DNA from: Flavisolibacter longurius
GTDB taxonomy: Bacteria > Bacteroidota > Bacteroidia > Chitinophagales > Chitinophagaceae
Length of the DNA stretch: 64,000 bases
Direction of reading: 5' to 3'
NCBI GenBank assembly: GCA_013327885.1
Contig: JABUMY010000004.1
Coordinates: 1 to 64,000 of the forward strand
The notes under the pieces were generated by a model. The model was not told the DNA's origin. It saw only the letters and a program-made list of their open reading frames with translations, and ran no database searches. Positions 1 to 8,796 of this stretch are shown here, piece after piece. Both the position numbers and the translations under genes were made by a program. Positions within the stretch are counted from its first letter, which is position 1. Every line of letters starts with the position of its first letter.

Positions 1-1
1 T

Positions 2-1147
2 CCGACGGGCATTGCGCATGTCAATGGTTTGTTCAGCAACGTGCCTCCGGATACCTATACCATCCGGGCTTCCAAAACCGGCAGTTGCGATGCCACCAGC
101 GGCAATGTGGTGGTTGGCAATCCGCCAGTTTGCGGTGGTGCTCTCTGCACCTACACACAAGGTGCTTATGGCAGTGCTGGTGGTAAAATGTGCGACGGTA
201 AGGGTAATCAGTACTCTACCTTCAACGCTATCAAGGCAGCTATTGACGCATGGCCTGGCGACCAAATTGTATTGGGTACGGCGGCTCGCTCTGTAATTAT
301 AGCAAAAAGTGATGCGCAGAAAGTCCTCGATTACCTGCCAGGTGGTGGAAAGAGTGCCAAGTTCAAGCACGCTGGGACTTTAAGCATCAACACAACTAGT
401 GGTAATTCTAGCTTTAGAAGTCTGTATACCAGCACAATCGGTAAGAACCGTTACAAGATCAACAATACCTTGCTGGCACAAACAATGACGCTGGCCCTCA
501 ACATGGGCTTCAGCAGTGGTTTGTCAGGCTTTAAGCTGGAAGGCAACAAATACCTGGTTACCGCCAAAGTTGCCGGTTGTGGTTCCAACACTATGGTACC
601 ATGCAGTTACACCAATACGTGGATCCGTGGCGATGTTGTCGCTGCATTGGGCGGCAACAAAACAGTGGGAGATTTGTTTGCCCTTGCCAATAAGGCATTG
701 GGTGGCGATCCTGTAGGCGTATCGCTTGATGCCATTGCCAATGTGGTAGATGCCATCAACAATGCCTTTGATGGTTGCAGGTTGTTTGTACGGTATGCTG
801 ATGCGCCTGTAAGTTGTGACGCTATTGTTAGCACGTCAACTTACAAAAAGGATGTGGCTTCTTCAACGTTGTTGGCAGAAACCAGGTTGTCGGTGACAGC
901 CTACCCCAATCCTTACAGCGATAGGCTTCGGTTTGTCATAACATCACCGGTTTCCGGTCAGGCTACGCTGGAGTTGTACAACATACTGGGTCAAAAAATG
1001 CGTATGATATACCGTGGGAATATTTCCGCTGGCGTAAGCCAGGTTGTGGAATACAATGTGCCCATGGTGAACCAGGGTAACCTGTTGTACATCCTGCGTG
1101 TAGACGGCAAGCAGGTTGATGGAAAACTGTTCCATCTCAAACAGTAA
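2..1147 (+). CDS. T9SS-sorted secreted protein, 5' end outside window
   Basis: The reading frame is open from the first base, so the N-terminus lies upstream; 381 residues are visible. The first visible residues (Gly/Ser/Val-rich, with a 'PPDTYTIRA' segment) resemble the short beta-sandwich modules that are often repeated in large Bacteroidota surface proteins. The last ~85 residues form a type IX secretion sorting domain: a 'YPNPYSDRLRF' start, a 'LYNILGQ' core and a terminal 'LFHLKQ'. The protein is therefore probably carried across the outer membrane and anchored or released at the surface. The middle part, which contains several Cys residues, matches no family I recognise. A strong terminator follows 24 bases after the stop. 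Confidence 0.8.
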   Translation, partial: PTGIAHVNGLFSNVPPDTYTIRASKTGSCDATSGNVVVGNPPVCGGALCTYTQGAYGSAGGKMCDGKGNQYSTFNAIKAAIDAWPGDQIVLGTAARSVIIAKSDAQKVLDYLPGGGKSAKFKHAGTLSINTTSGNSSFRSLYTSTIGKNRYKINNTLLAQTMTLALNMGFSSGLSGFKLEGNKYLVTAKVAGCGSNTMVPCSYTNTWIRGDVVAALGGNKTVGDLFALANKALGGDPVGVSLDAIANVVDAINNAFDGCRLFVRYADAPVSCDAIVSTSTYKKDVASSTLLAETRLSVTAYPNPYSDRLRFVITSPVSGQATLELYNILGQKMRMIYRGNISAGVSQVVEYNVPMVNQGNLLYILRVDGKQVDGKLFHLKQ

Positions 1148-1171
1148 TCCTTTTGCAAGGATCGTCTTCAA

Positions 1172-1197
1172 GGATGCTCGCAAGAGCATCCTTTTTT
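1172..1197 (+). terminator. Rho-independent terminator
   Basis: Perfect 8-bp stem (GGATGCTC / GAGCATCC) with a GCAA tetraloop, followed by six T residues, just after the T9SS protein stop at 1147. Confidence 0.9.
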
Positions 1198-1362
1198 GTT
1201 TTGTAGCCGCATGCCGGTTTTATTCCATGGCTAATTGCAGGTGGTCAAGCAGAACCACCGCTTTGTCAAAGCGATCAGCAATTCGTTTCTGCTCTCCGTT
1301 CCTTTGTTAGACCAATCGGTGAAGCACCTGCTCACCTTTCGTTAACCTCAAAAATCTTTCAC

Positions 1363-1809
1363 ATGAAAAAGCTTATTGCCTTTTGTTTTGCAGCAGTACT
1401 GTGGATCGCCGCGTCTTCTTTCTCGGGTACATGGGGCGGTGATAGTTTTGCCATTTACCTGAACGGTAAACAGGTACTGCAGCAGTTTGTTTATGCCGAC
1501 AAATCCGTTAAAACGCTTTCGTTGGCCTCCGCCAGTGAAAATGATAAGATCGAAGTGCTCTATTCGCATTGCGGCCGTGGCGGCAAAGCCCGTATCCTCA
1601 CAATTCGCAATGCAAAAAATGAAGTGGTCAAAAAGCTGTCGTTTGGAGATGATACGGAGAAACCTTCCCAGATGGGTTTTTACCGGAAAGATGTACTAGG
1701 TTCTGAAGGAGCAAACCTGAGCCTTTCTTATTCTTCCACCGAACTGCCCGAAGGCATGCTGTTGGCCCGCATTGTTTGGCAGGGAGCAAAAGCTGTGGTC
1801 AAGCTGTAA
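1363..1809 (+). CDS. Small secreted protein of unknown function
   Basis: 148 residues. It begins with a clear signal peptide (MKKLIAFCFAAVLWIAASSF). The mature part has an 'IYLNGKQVL' segment and a 'HCGRGGKARILTIRN' segment, and looks like a single beta-rich domain of about 125 residues. No catalytic motif is visible. It lies between a terminated upstream gene and the amylase gene and reads in the same direction as both. I recognise no named domain; an exported accessory or binding protein is a guess. The ATG chosen gives a full signal peptide and no earlier in-frame start is needed. Confidence 0.7.
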   Translation: MKKLIAFCFAAVLWIAASSFSGTWGGDSFAIYLNGKQVLQQFVYADKSVKTLSLASASENDKIEVLYSHCGRGGKARILTIRNAKNEVVKKLSFGDDTEKPSQMGFYRKDVLGSEGANLSLSYSSTELPEGMLLARIVWQGAKAVVKL

Positions 1810-1984
1810 GAAAACATGCAGCACCTTCCGGATCTAACCATTCGGTTCTATAAATGAGAACCGGGCCATGATCCCGGAGGGTGATTTTGCGCTTAGAAGG
1901 TCGGCACACTAACACTTTGGCGATCAGTGGTCGATTCCGTTTCGAAACAATGAGCTGTTTGCGGCAGGAAAAGAAATTTCCACC

Positions 1985-2020
1985 TATAATGTGTTTCAAG
2001 TACATATTCTCCTATCTTTA
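1985..2020 (+). promoter_or_regulatory. Promoter/operator candidate of the amylase gene
   Basis: A TATCTTTA box at 2013-2020 is one base off the Bacteroidota -7 consensus TAnnTTTG and lies 17 bases before the ATG at 2037. Just upstream, an ACCTAT-AATGTGT segment continues into an imperfect palindrome at 1990-2006 that resembles the sequence before susC (5711-5727; 12 of 17 positions agree). Inference: a shared regulator site. Confidence 0.4.
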
Positions 2021-2036
2021 CCCCGGAGATTTGCTT

Positions 2037-4895
2037 ATGAAACGCTTGCTGCTGCTTGTTATCACCGTGTTCTGCGCTGTTGCTATCCAGGCTCAATTAC
2101 TTACCTGGTCGCCTTCTTTCCCCACTGAAAATAGCCCCTTGGAAATTACCGTGGATGCCACAAAAGGCAACCAGGGGTTGCTGAATCATACACCAACGTC
2201 TGATGTTTATGTGCATACTGGCGTTGTGACAAACCTGAGTGGCGGTGCATGGCGATATGTAAAGTTCAACGCCAACTTCAACCAACCGAATGCACCCTTG
2301 CAAGCAACCTATTTGGGAAATAATAAGTGGAAATTTACCATAACCGGAAACTTGCGGGATTATTATGGAGTGCCTGCCGGCGAAACAATTCAAAAGATTG
2401 CCATTCTGTTCCGTAATGGTAGTGGAACTAAAAAGCAAGCGAACATCGATGGCAGTGATATGTACATACCGGTTTATGCTGCTACAGAATTTGCGGTGCG
2501 ATTAACGCAACCGGCAACACAGCCGAAATTGGTTCCTGTACCAGAGCCGCAGACCTGGGCCATTGGTTCACCTGTTACCGTTTCGGCCGATGGCAGTAAA
2601 GCTTCGGCCCTGAAGCTTTACCACAACGGTGCTGTCATTGCCACGTCTAACGGCAATGCTTCCACGCTTTCGGGCACCACTACCATCACCGTTGCCGGCA
2701 ACCAGCAGATCGTGGCTGAAACCATAGAGGGCAGCACCACTGCGTATGATACCATCAACGTTTTTGTCGCCGGCGCCACACCGGTGGCTCCCCTGCCTGC
2801 TGGCGTAAAAGACGGGATCAACTACCTCGCCGGCAATACCTCGGTTACGCTGGTGCTGCGTGCCCCGGGAAAAACAACAGCGTCTGTCATTGGTGATTTT
2901 AATAACTGGTCGCAAACCACAGCTTCGGTGATGAACCGTACGCCGGATGGCAAATTTTTCTGGCTGACACTTACCGGGCTGACAGCGGGAACCGAATACG
3001 CCTACCAATACCTGGTAGATGGCAGCATCCGTATTCCCGATCCGTATGCCGAGAAGATACTTGACCCCTTCAACGACCAGTATATCCCGGCTGCTACCTA
3101 TCCTGGTATGAAGGCGTATCCTGCGGGCAAAACAACCGGCATGGTAGGCGTGCTGCAAACTGCGCAGCCGGCGTACAACTGGTCGGTCAACACCTTCAAC
3201 CGCCCCGATAAAAAAGGATTGGTTATTTATGAATTATTGCTCCGCGATTTCCTGGCGGCTCACGACTGGAAAACCCTGAAGGATACCCTGAGTTATTTAA
3301 AGCGGCTGGGTGTCAATGCCATTGAGCTGATGCCGTTCAACGAGTTTGAGGGGAACATCAGTTGGGGCTACAACGGCTTCCAGTACTTTGCGCCGGATAA
3401 ATACTATGGCCCTAAAAACAACCTGAAAGAATTTATTGACGCTTGCCACCAGAACGGCATTGCCGTGATCATGGACATTGTGCTGAACCATACCTATGGC
3501 CCTTCGCCCCTGAAGGACCTGTACGGCCTCGCCAACAATCCCTGGTACAACCCAACGGCGCCGCATGCTGCCATCAACTTTGGCGATGACTTTAACCATG
3601 AAAGCGCCGACACCAAAGACTTTTTCACCCGGGTGCTGCAGCACTGGCTAACAGAGTACAAGATCGATGGTTACCGGGTGGATTTCTCCAAAGGGCTTAC
3701 GCAAAAAGTTACCACCAGCGATGGGCAGATGTCGGCCACCGATGCCAGCCGCATTGCCATCCTGAAAAACTATTACAATGTGGCGCAGGCCGCATCCCCC
3801 AACGCTTATTTTATCCTGGAGCACTTTGCCGATAACACGGAGGAAAAAGAGCTGGCCGATGCCGGGATGTTGCTTTGGTCAAACGTGTGGACTAAGTACC
3901 AGGAGGCTTCCATGGGTTATCTGGGCAACTCCAATTTCCAGGAGGTGATTCATTCGGTACGTACCTGGTCGCAGCCGCACCTTGTTGGTTTTATGGAAAG
4001 CCACGACGAAGAACGCATCACCTACAAAAATATCCGGTATGGCAACGGCAACGCAAACTACAGCGTTCGGGATACCGCCACGGCGTTAAAACGTATGGCC
4101 TTGAACGCTGCCTTTTTGCTCACCATACCCGGCCCGAAAATGATCTGGCAGTTTGGTGAACTGGGTTACGACTACTCGCGGTGCTACCTGGCCACCAATG
4201 GCGAGGATGGCAACTGCAACACCAAAACCGATCCGAAGCCTATTCCCTGGAACTACCAGGCCGAAGCCCGCCGCCGGCTGGTGTTTGACACCTACAGCCA
4301 GTTGAACAAGCTGCGGTTTCACCCGGGGTACACCGGTGCGTTTCAATCAGGCACGGTAACCCAAAGTCTGAATGGCGCCTTTAAATGGATAAAGGTGACA
4401 ACTGCCAACGACACTGCCGACCTGGTGGTGATCGGGAACTTTGACGTGGTGGCGCAAACCGGCGAGGTTACCTTTCCTGTGGCCGGTACCTGGTACGATT
4501 ACTTCGGCAATTTTATTCATACCGCCACCGGTGGTGCGCAAAGCTTTACGCTGCAACCCGGCGAGTTTCATGTATATGTTAACCGCAACGTGAACAATGT
4601 AACGGCTACGCCTGTGGGTAATGTGCCCTGGAACGGAACCCGCTTTATGGCGGGCCTGTTTCCCAACCCTGTGCAGGCTGGCTTTACACTTGACCTGGCG
4701 CTGCCACAAAGCGGAAACCTATCCGTAGTGCTTTACAACAGCATGGGACAGGCCGTGCGTACGCTGTACAATGGATTTTTGCTGAAAGGCGAACGGCAGT
4801 TGCCGCTCACCCGCCCCGCGGTACCGGCAGGCGCTTATTTCCTGAGGCTGCAACTTAAGGCCGAAATGCAAACGATTCCTCTTACCCTTCAATAA
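2037..4895 (+). CDS. GH13 alpha-amylase-family enzyme with T9SS sorting domain
   Basis: 952 residues from the ATG at 2037, chosen because it starts a signal peptide (MKRLLLLVITVFCAVAIQAQ); the open frame extends further upstream without a leader. After N-terminal beta domains comes a CBM48/E-set-like module ('VIGDFNNWS') and then a GH13 barrel. All four GH13 signature regions are visible: DIVLNH (about 480-485), GYRVDF with the nucleophile Asp549, the acid/base Glu595 in 'FILEHF', and His656-Asp657 in 'MESHDE'. The last ~80 residues are a T9SS domain ('LFPNPVQAGF', 'LYNSMGQ'). It probably cleaves alpha-glucans or branched alpha-glucans at the cell surface. The subfamily and exact bond specificity cannot be read from the sequence. 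The NUDIX regulator starts 6 bases after the stop. Confidence 0.9.
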   Translation: MKRLLLLVITVFCAVAIQAQLLTWSPSFPTENSPLEITVDATKGNQGLLNHTPTSDVYVHTGVVTNLSGGAWRYVKFNANFNQPNAPLQATYLGNNKWKFTITGNLRDYYGVPAGETIQKIAILFRNGSGTKKQANIDGSDMYIPVYAATEFAVRLTQPATQPKLVPVPEPQTWAIGSPVTVSADGSKASALKLYHNGAVIATSNGNASTLSGTTTITVAGNQQIVAETIEGSTTAYDTINVFVAGATPVAPLPAGVKDGINYLAGNTSVTLVLRAPGKTTASVIGDFNNWSQTTASVMNRTPDGKFFWLTLTGLTAGTEYAYQYLVDGSIRIPDPYAEKILDPFNDQYIPAATYPGMKAYPAGKTTGMVGVLQTAQPAYNWSVNTFNRPDKKGLVIYELLLRDFLAAHDWKTLKDTLSYLKRLGVNAIELMPFNEFEGNISWGYNGFQYFAPDKYYGPKNNLKEFIDACHQNGIAVIMDIVLNHTYGPSPLKDLYGLANNPWYNPTAPHAAINFGDDFNHESADTKDFFTRVLQHWLTEYKIDGYRVDFSKGLTQKVTTSDGQMSATDASRIAILKNYYNVAQAASPNAYFILEHFADNTEEKELADAGMLLWSNVWTKYQEASMGYLGNSNFQEVIHSVRTWSQPHLVGFMESHDEERITYKNIRYGNGNANYSVRDTATALKRMALNAAFLLTIPGPKMIWQFGELGYDYSRCYLATNGEDGNCNTKTDPKPIPWNYQAEARRRLVFDTYSQLNKLRFHPGYTGAFQSGTVTQSLNGAFKWIKVTTANDTADLVVIGNFDVVAQTGEVTFPVAGTWYDYFGNFIHTATGGAQSFTLQPGEFHVYVNRNVNNVTATPVGNVPWNGTRFMAGLFPNPVQAGFTLDLALPQSGNLSVVLYNSMGQAVRTLYNGFLLKGERQLPLTRPAVPAGAYFLRLQLKAEMQTIPLTLQ

Positions 4896-4901
4896 CTGCA
4901 G

Positions 4902-5633
4902 ATGACCAAACTAAAAACGGCTGCGCTGGAAAAGAGCAGCCATCTCGAATACTTCAACATAGCCGTGTCGGTAGACTGTGTGATTTTTGGTTATGCCGAC
5001 AAAGCCCTGAAGGTGCTGCTTATCAAATCTGATCTGGAAGAATTTGCCGGCATGATGTCCCTGCTGGGTGATCTTGTGCGGCCCGACGAAGACCTCGACG
5101 AAGCCTCGTACCGGGTGCTGAAAGACCGCACCGGCTTGGATGATGTATACCTCGAGCAGGTGCATACGTTTGGCAAGTTGAACCGTCACCCTTCGGGGCG
5201 GGTAATCACTACAGCGTATTATTCGTTGGTGAACAAAAAGAACAGCGGCCTGCAGCTTTCCAACCACGATGTAAGCTGGCACAATGTAAGCGGGGTAGAA
5301 GAGCTGGCCTTTGATCACCGCCTGATATTAGATACCTGCCTGCAGCGGTTGCAGGAAAAGGTGATGGAGCAACCCATTGTTTTTAACCTCTTGCCCGAAA
5401 AGTTTTCATTGCGGGAGCTGCAGGACCTTTACGAAGCCATCCTGGGCGTGGAACTGGACCGCCGCAACTTCCGGAAACGGATTGTGCTGAAAGACTGGCT
5501 GGTGGACCTGAACGAAATGGAAGAGGACGTGCCGCACCGCCCCGGGAAACTCTACAAACTCCGCCCGGCCCTCCGGCAAAACCGGCACCCCGATGCCCGG
5601 CCCCTGCGGCAGCAAATGCCCTCGCTGACCTAA
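4902..5633 (+). CDS. NUDIX-fold transcriptional regulator (NrtR/AraR-like)
   Basis: 243 residues in two parts: an N-terminal NUDIX domain (about 15-150) and a C-terminal winged-helix domain (about 160-235). The NUDIX box is degenerate: where catalytic members have REUXEEXGU, this protein reads 'RVLKDRTGL', so hydrolase activity is probably lost. This layout is known in NrtR-type repressors and in the Bacteroides arabinose regulator AraR, where the NUDIX fold senses a metabolite. The gene is only 6 bases from the amylase stop and sits directly before the susC promoter, so it is the obvious candidate regulator for the palindromes at 1990 and 5711. Its effector is unknown. Confidence 0.8.
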   Translation: MTKLKTAALEKSSHLEYFNIAVSVDCVIFGYADKALKVLLIKSDLEEFAGMMSLLGDLVRPDEDLDEASYRVLKDRTGLDDVYLEQVHTFGKLNRHPSGRVITTAYYSLVNKKNSGLQLSNHDVSWHNVSGVEELAFDHRLILDTCLQRLQEKVMEQPIVFNLLPEKFSLRELQDLYEAILGVELDRRNFRKRIVLKDWLVDLNEMEEDVPHRPGKLYKLRPALRQNRHPDARPLRQQMPSLT

Positions 5634-5682
5634 GCTAAAAAAATGATCCTGCTCAGGTTACGCCGAAAATCGGCCAAAAGTT

Positions 5683-5727
5683 TTTGGGAATGTTAAAAAA
5701 TACCTATCATTGTGTGTTCAATACACA
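5683..5727 (+). promoter_or_regulatory. susC promoter with overlapping palindromic operator candidate
   Basis: A TTTG at 5683-5686, an 18-base spacer and TATCATTG at 5705-5712 (one mismatch to TAnnTTTG) form a plausible promoter. A palindrome at 5711-5727 (TGTGT-7-ACACA) overlaps the -7 box and would sit at the start of the transcript. It resembles the segment before the amylase gene. A repressor binding here would block initiation (inference). Confidence 0.5.
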
Positions 5728-5774
5728 TTTAATACGACTGCGTTTCTTCTTTTAAATTTTAATATAGATTGCTT

Positions 5775-8700
5775 ATGTATGTGAGAAAATTGATCCAAGC
5801 GATTTCCTTGCCTGTATTGCTGCTGTTTTCTATCCTGGCATTTGCCCAGTCAAGAACCATTACAGGTCGTATTTTGGATGCAACAGGAAAAGGTGTTGCC
5901 GGCGTTTCCGTAACCGTAAAAGGACTGACCATCGGGGTCACCACGAACGATGAAGGGGCTTATTCCCTTGCGGTTCCCGCCGATGCTACCACACTTACCA
6001 TTAGTGCCGTTGGTTTTGGTGCCCAGGAAGTTACCATCACCGGCAGAACAACCCTAGACATTACGTTGCAGGCATCAACAGCCAGCATGAACGAAATAGT
6101 GGTGGTGGCCTATGGTACCCGCCGGCGTGGCGACCTGACGGCTTCTGTAACCTCTGTTACGGCCAAGGATTTTCAGAAAGGCCAGGTGGCTTCTTCTGAG
6201 CAGTTGCTGATGGGAAAAGTTGCCGGTCTGCAGGTAACGCCGGGTGGTGGTTCGGCAGGCGGCGGCAGCAAGATCCGCATTCGCGGCGGCGCCTCGCTTA
6301 ATGCCAGCAACGATCCGCTGATCGTAATTGATGGTGTACCCGTGGAAGGCAATGGCATTGCCGGTTCCGGCAACCTGCTGAACACCATTAACCCGAACGA
6401 CATTGAAGCCATCAGCGTATTGAAAGATGCTGCTGCAACGGCTCTTTATGGTTCCCGGGCCTCGAACGGTGTACTCATTATCACCACAAAAAGAGGCATT
6501 GCCGGCAAGCCGCGGTTGAACTTCAACACCAGGGCTTCTGTGGGCCAGATCGTAAAAAAGGTGGATGTGCTTTCCGGTGACCAGATCCGGTCCATCATCA
6601 ACGAGGATGCGGCACGCACCGGTAATAACACGTATAAAAACCTACTTGGTACGGCCAATACCGACTGGCAGGATGCGATCTACCAGAATGCTTTTGCAAC
6701 GGACAACAACTTTAGCATTGCCGGTACATACAAAATTCTTCCCTATCGTTTTTCATTGGGTTACCTGAGCCAGGACGGTATTTTAAAAACAGACCATTTC
6801 AACCGGTTTTCAACTGCGTTGAACCTGACGCCGCGGTTCTTTAACAATCATCTTTCCGTAAACGTGGCCACAAAGTTCAGCCGCACCGGCAATACGTTTG
6901 CCGATGGCGGGGCCATTGGCAATGCGGTGACCTTCGATCCGACACAACCCGTTTATGCCAACAACAAGTATGGTGGCTTTTTCGAGTGGATGCAAAGCAA
7001 CGGAACACCGATCAACCTGTCTAACCGCAACCCGCTTGCCTTGCTGGAACTGCGCGACAATACCTCTAACGTAAACCGCTTTATCGGCAACGTACAGTTG
7101 GATTACAAGCTGCACTTTTTGCCCGATGTACACCTATTGCTGAACGTTGGTATGGACCGCACCCATGGCGAAGGCAACGACAACATTGACTCCCTGCTGG
7201 CTACGAATTATGTAACCGGTGGCAGGAGAACCGCTTACCAGCAAACGCAAATGAACAGGCTGGCCGATGTGTCGCTGACCTATGCAAAAGAACTGACCAG
7301 TTTGCGCAGCAAGTTCGATGTGTTGCTCCTGCACAGCTACCAGGATTTTTATACCGATGTATACAACTATCCTGCGTTTAGCTACAGGGCAATCGCCGAT
7401 CCCAATACGCCTGCCAAGAAAGATACCATCCAGAACTCGGAGCCGGCTTTTGCAACCGACAAGCCGCAATACCGCCTGGAGTCTTACCTGGCCCGTGTGA
7501 ACTTTACCATTCTGAATAATTATTTGCTGACCGCTTCGCTGCGCCGCGATGCCAGCTCCAAGTTTTCACCTGAAAACCGTGTGGGTTATTTCCCCGCCGC
7601 GGCTGCAGCCTGGAGAATAAAAGACGACTTGCTTTCCAATGTAAGAGCGGTTTCGGACCTGAAGCTTCGCTTTAGCTGGGGTGTAACAGGCCAGCAAAAT
7701 ATCGGCGACTACTACGGTTACCTGCCACGCTATTCAAGAAGTGTGAACAGGGGTGCTTATTACCAGTTTGGCGATACATTTTACGAGTTCCTGCGTCCAG
7801 GTGCTTATGACCCGGCCCGCAAATGGGAAACCACCACCACCACCAACCTGGGACTGGACTTTGGCATCCTGGGCAACCGTATCAGCGGTTCGGTAGACGT
7901 CTATAAAAAAGAAACCAAAGACCTTTTGAGTGTGGTTGATGTGGCCCCGGGCTCCAACTTCGACATTCAACTGCTTACCAACGTTGGTAACATGGAGAAC
8001 AAGGGTGTGGAAGTGGTGCTGAATGCAAACCCGGTACGCTCCAGGGATTTTACCTGGGACGTGAGCATGAACGTGACCTTTAACGAAACAAAGATCACTA
8101 ACCTGCAGCGTTACCCCGATCCGGGTTTCAGTGGTATCAACGTTAGTGGCATCAGTGGCGGTACCGGCAACCAGATCGGCAAGTTCATTGTTGGTTACGC
8201 ACCGTACACATTTAATATGTACAAGCAGATCTACAACAAAGAAGGCCAGCCCATTGAAGGATTGTACGAAGATATCAACCGCGATGGCAGCGTAGACGAA
8301 GCTGACCGTTACCTGTATAAAAAGCCGGCACCGGATGCACTGGTTGGCATCAGCACACAGCTTGCCTACAAAAAGCTGACGCTTTCCACAGCCGGTCATG
8401 GTATGTTTGGCAATTACCTTTACAACAACTATTTCTCCAATGCCGGTGTGATGCGGGCCATTAAAAACCCCATCAACTTTATCGGTAACGCATCAACCAA
8501 CTTCCTGCAAACTGGTTTCGACAATAACCGTTACACTTCAGATTATTTCATTGAGAATGCTTCTTTCTTCCGGTTGGATCACATTACGCTGGATTACAAC
8601 CTGGGCCGATTTGGCAAAAGCATTTCCAACGTACGCCTTGCCGCCAGTGTGCAGAACGTGTTCTTTATAACGAAGTACAGGGGACTGGACCCGGAGAACT

Positions 8701-8777
8701 CGAGTGATTCCGGCGTGGACAACAACATCTATCCCCGTCCGCGCACCTATTCGCTGAGTGTAAATCTTGACTTTTAA
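5775..8777 (+). CDS. susC: SusC/RagA-family TonB-linked outer-membrane transporter
   Basis: 1000 residues from the ATG at 5775 (signal peptide ending near 'FAQS'). A carboxypeptidase-regulatory-like domain follows (about 25-100: 'ITGRILDATGKGVAGVSVTVKG'-type start), then the TonB box region 'EIVVVAYGT', the plug domain ('GSRASNGVLIITTKRG') and a 22-strand-type beta barrel ending in 'SLSVNLDF' with a terminal aromatic residue. In this family the barrel and the SusD lid import oligosaccharides using TonB energy. It is the first gene of susC-susD-susE-susF. The substrate cannot be read from it alone: the neighbours suggest either alpha-glucan (GH13) or galactan (GH53). Confidence 0.95.
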   Translation: MYVRKLIQAISLPVLLLFSILAFAQSRTITGRILDATGKGVAGVSVTVKGLTIGVTTNDEGAYSLAVPADATTLTISAVGFGAQEVTITGRTTLDITLQASTASMNEIVVVAYGTRRRGDLTASVTSVTAKDFQKGQVASSEQLLMGKVAGLQVTPGGGSAGGGSKIRIRGGASLNASNDPLIVIDGVPVEGNGIAGSGNLLNTINPNDIEAISVLKDAAATALYGSRASNGVLIITTKRGIAGKPRLNFNTRASVGQIVKKVDVLSGDQIRSIINEDAARTGNNTYKNLLGTANTDWQDAIYQNAFATDNNFSIAGTYKILPYRFSLGYLSQDGILKTDHFNRFSTALNLTPRFFNNHLSVNVATKFSRTGNTFADGGAIGNAVTFDPTQPVYANNKYGGFFEWMQSNGTPINLSNRNPLALLELRDNTSNVNRFIGNVQLDYKLHFLPDVHLLLNVGMDRTHGEGNDNIDSLLATNYVTGGRRTAYQQTQMNRLADVSLTYAKELTSLRSKFDVLLLHSYQDFYTDVYNYPAFSYRAIADPNTPAKKDTIQNSEPAFATDKPQYRLESYLARVNFTILNNYLLTASLRRDASSKFSPENRVGYFPAAAAAWRIKDDLLSNVRAVSDLKLRFSWGVTGQQNIGDYYGYLPRYSRSVNRGAYYQFGDTFYEFLRPGAYDPARKWETTTTTNLGLDFGILGNRISGSVDVYKKETKDLLSVVDVAPGSNFDIQLLTNVGNMENKGVEVVLNANPVRSRDFTWDVSMNVTFNETKITNLQRYPDPGFSGINVSGISGGTGNQIGKFIVGYAPYTFNMYKQIYNKEGQPIEGLYEDINRDGSVDEADRYLYKKPAPDALVGISTQLAYKKLTLSTAGHGMFGNYLYNNYFSNAGVMRAIKNPINFIGNASTNFLQTGFDNNRYTSDYFIENASFFRLDHITLDYNLGRFGKSISNVRLAASVQNVFFITKYRGLDPENSSDSGVDNNIYPRPRTYSLSVNLDF

Positions 8778-8796
8778 TTTTTAATGATTGCAACAT

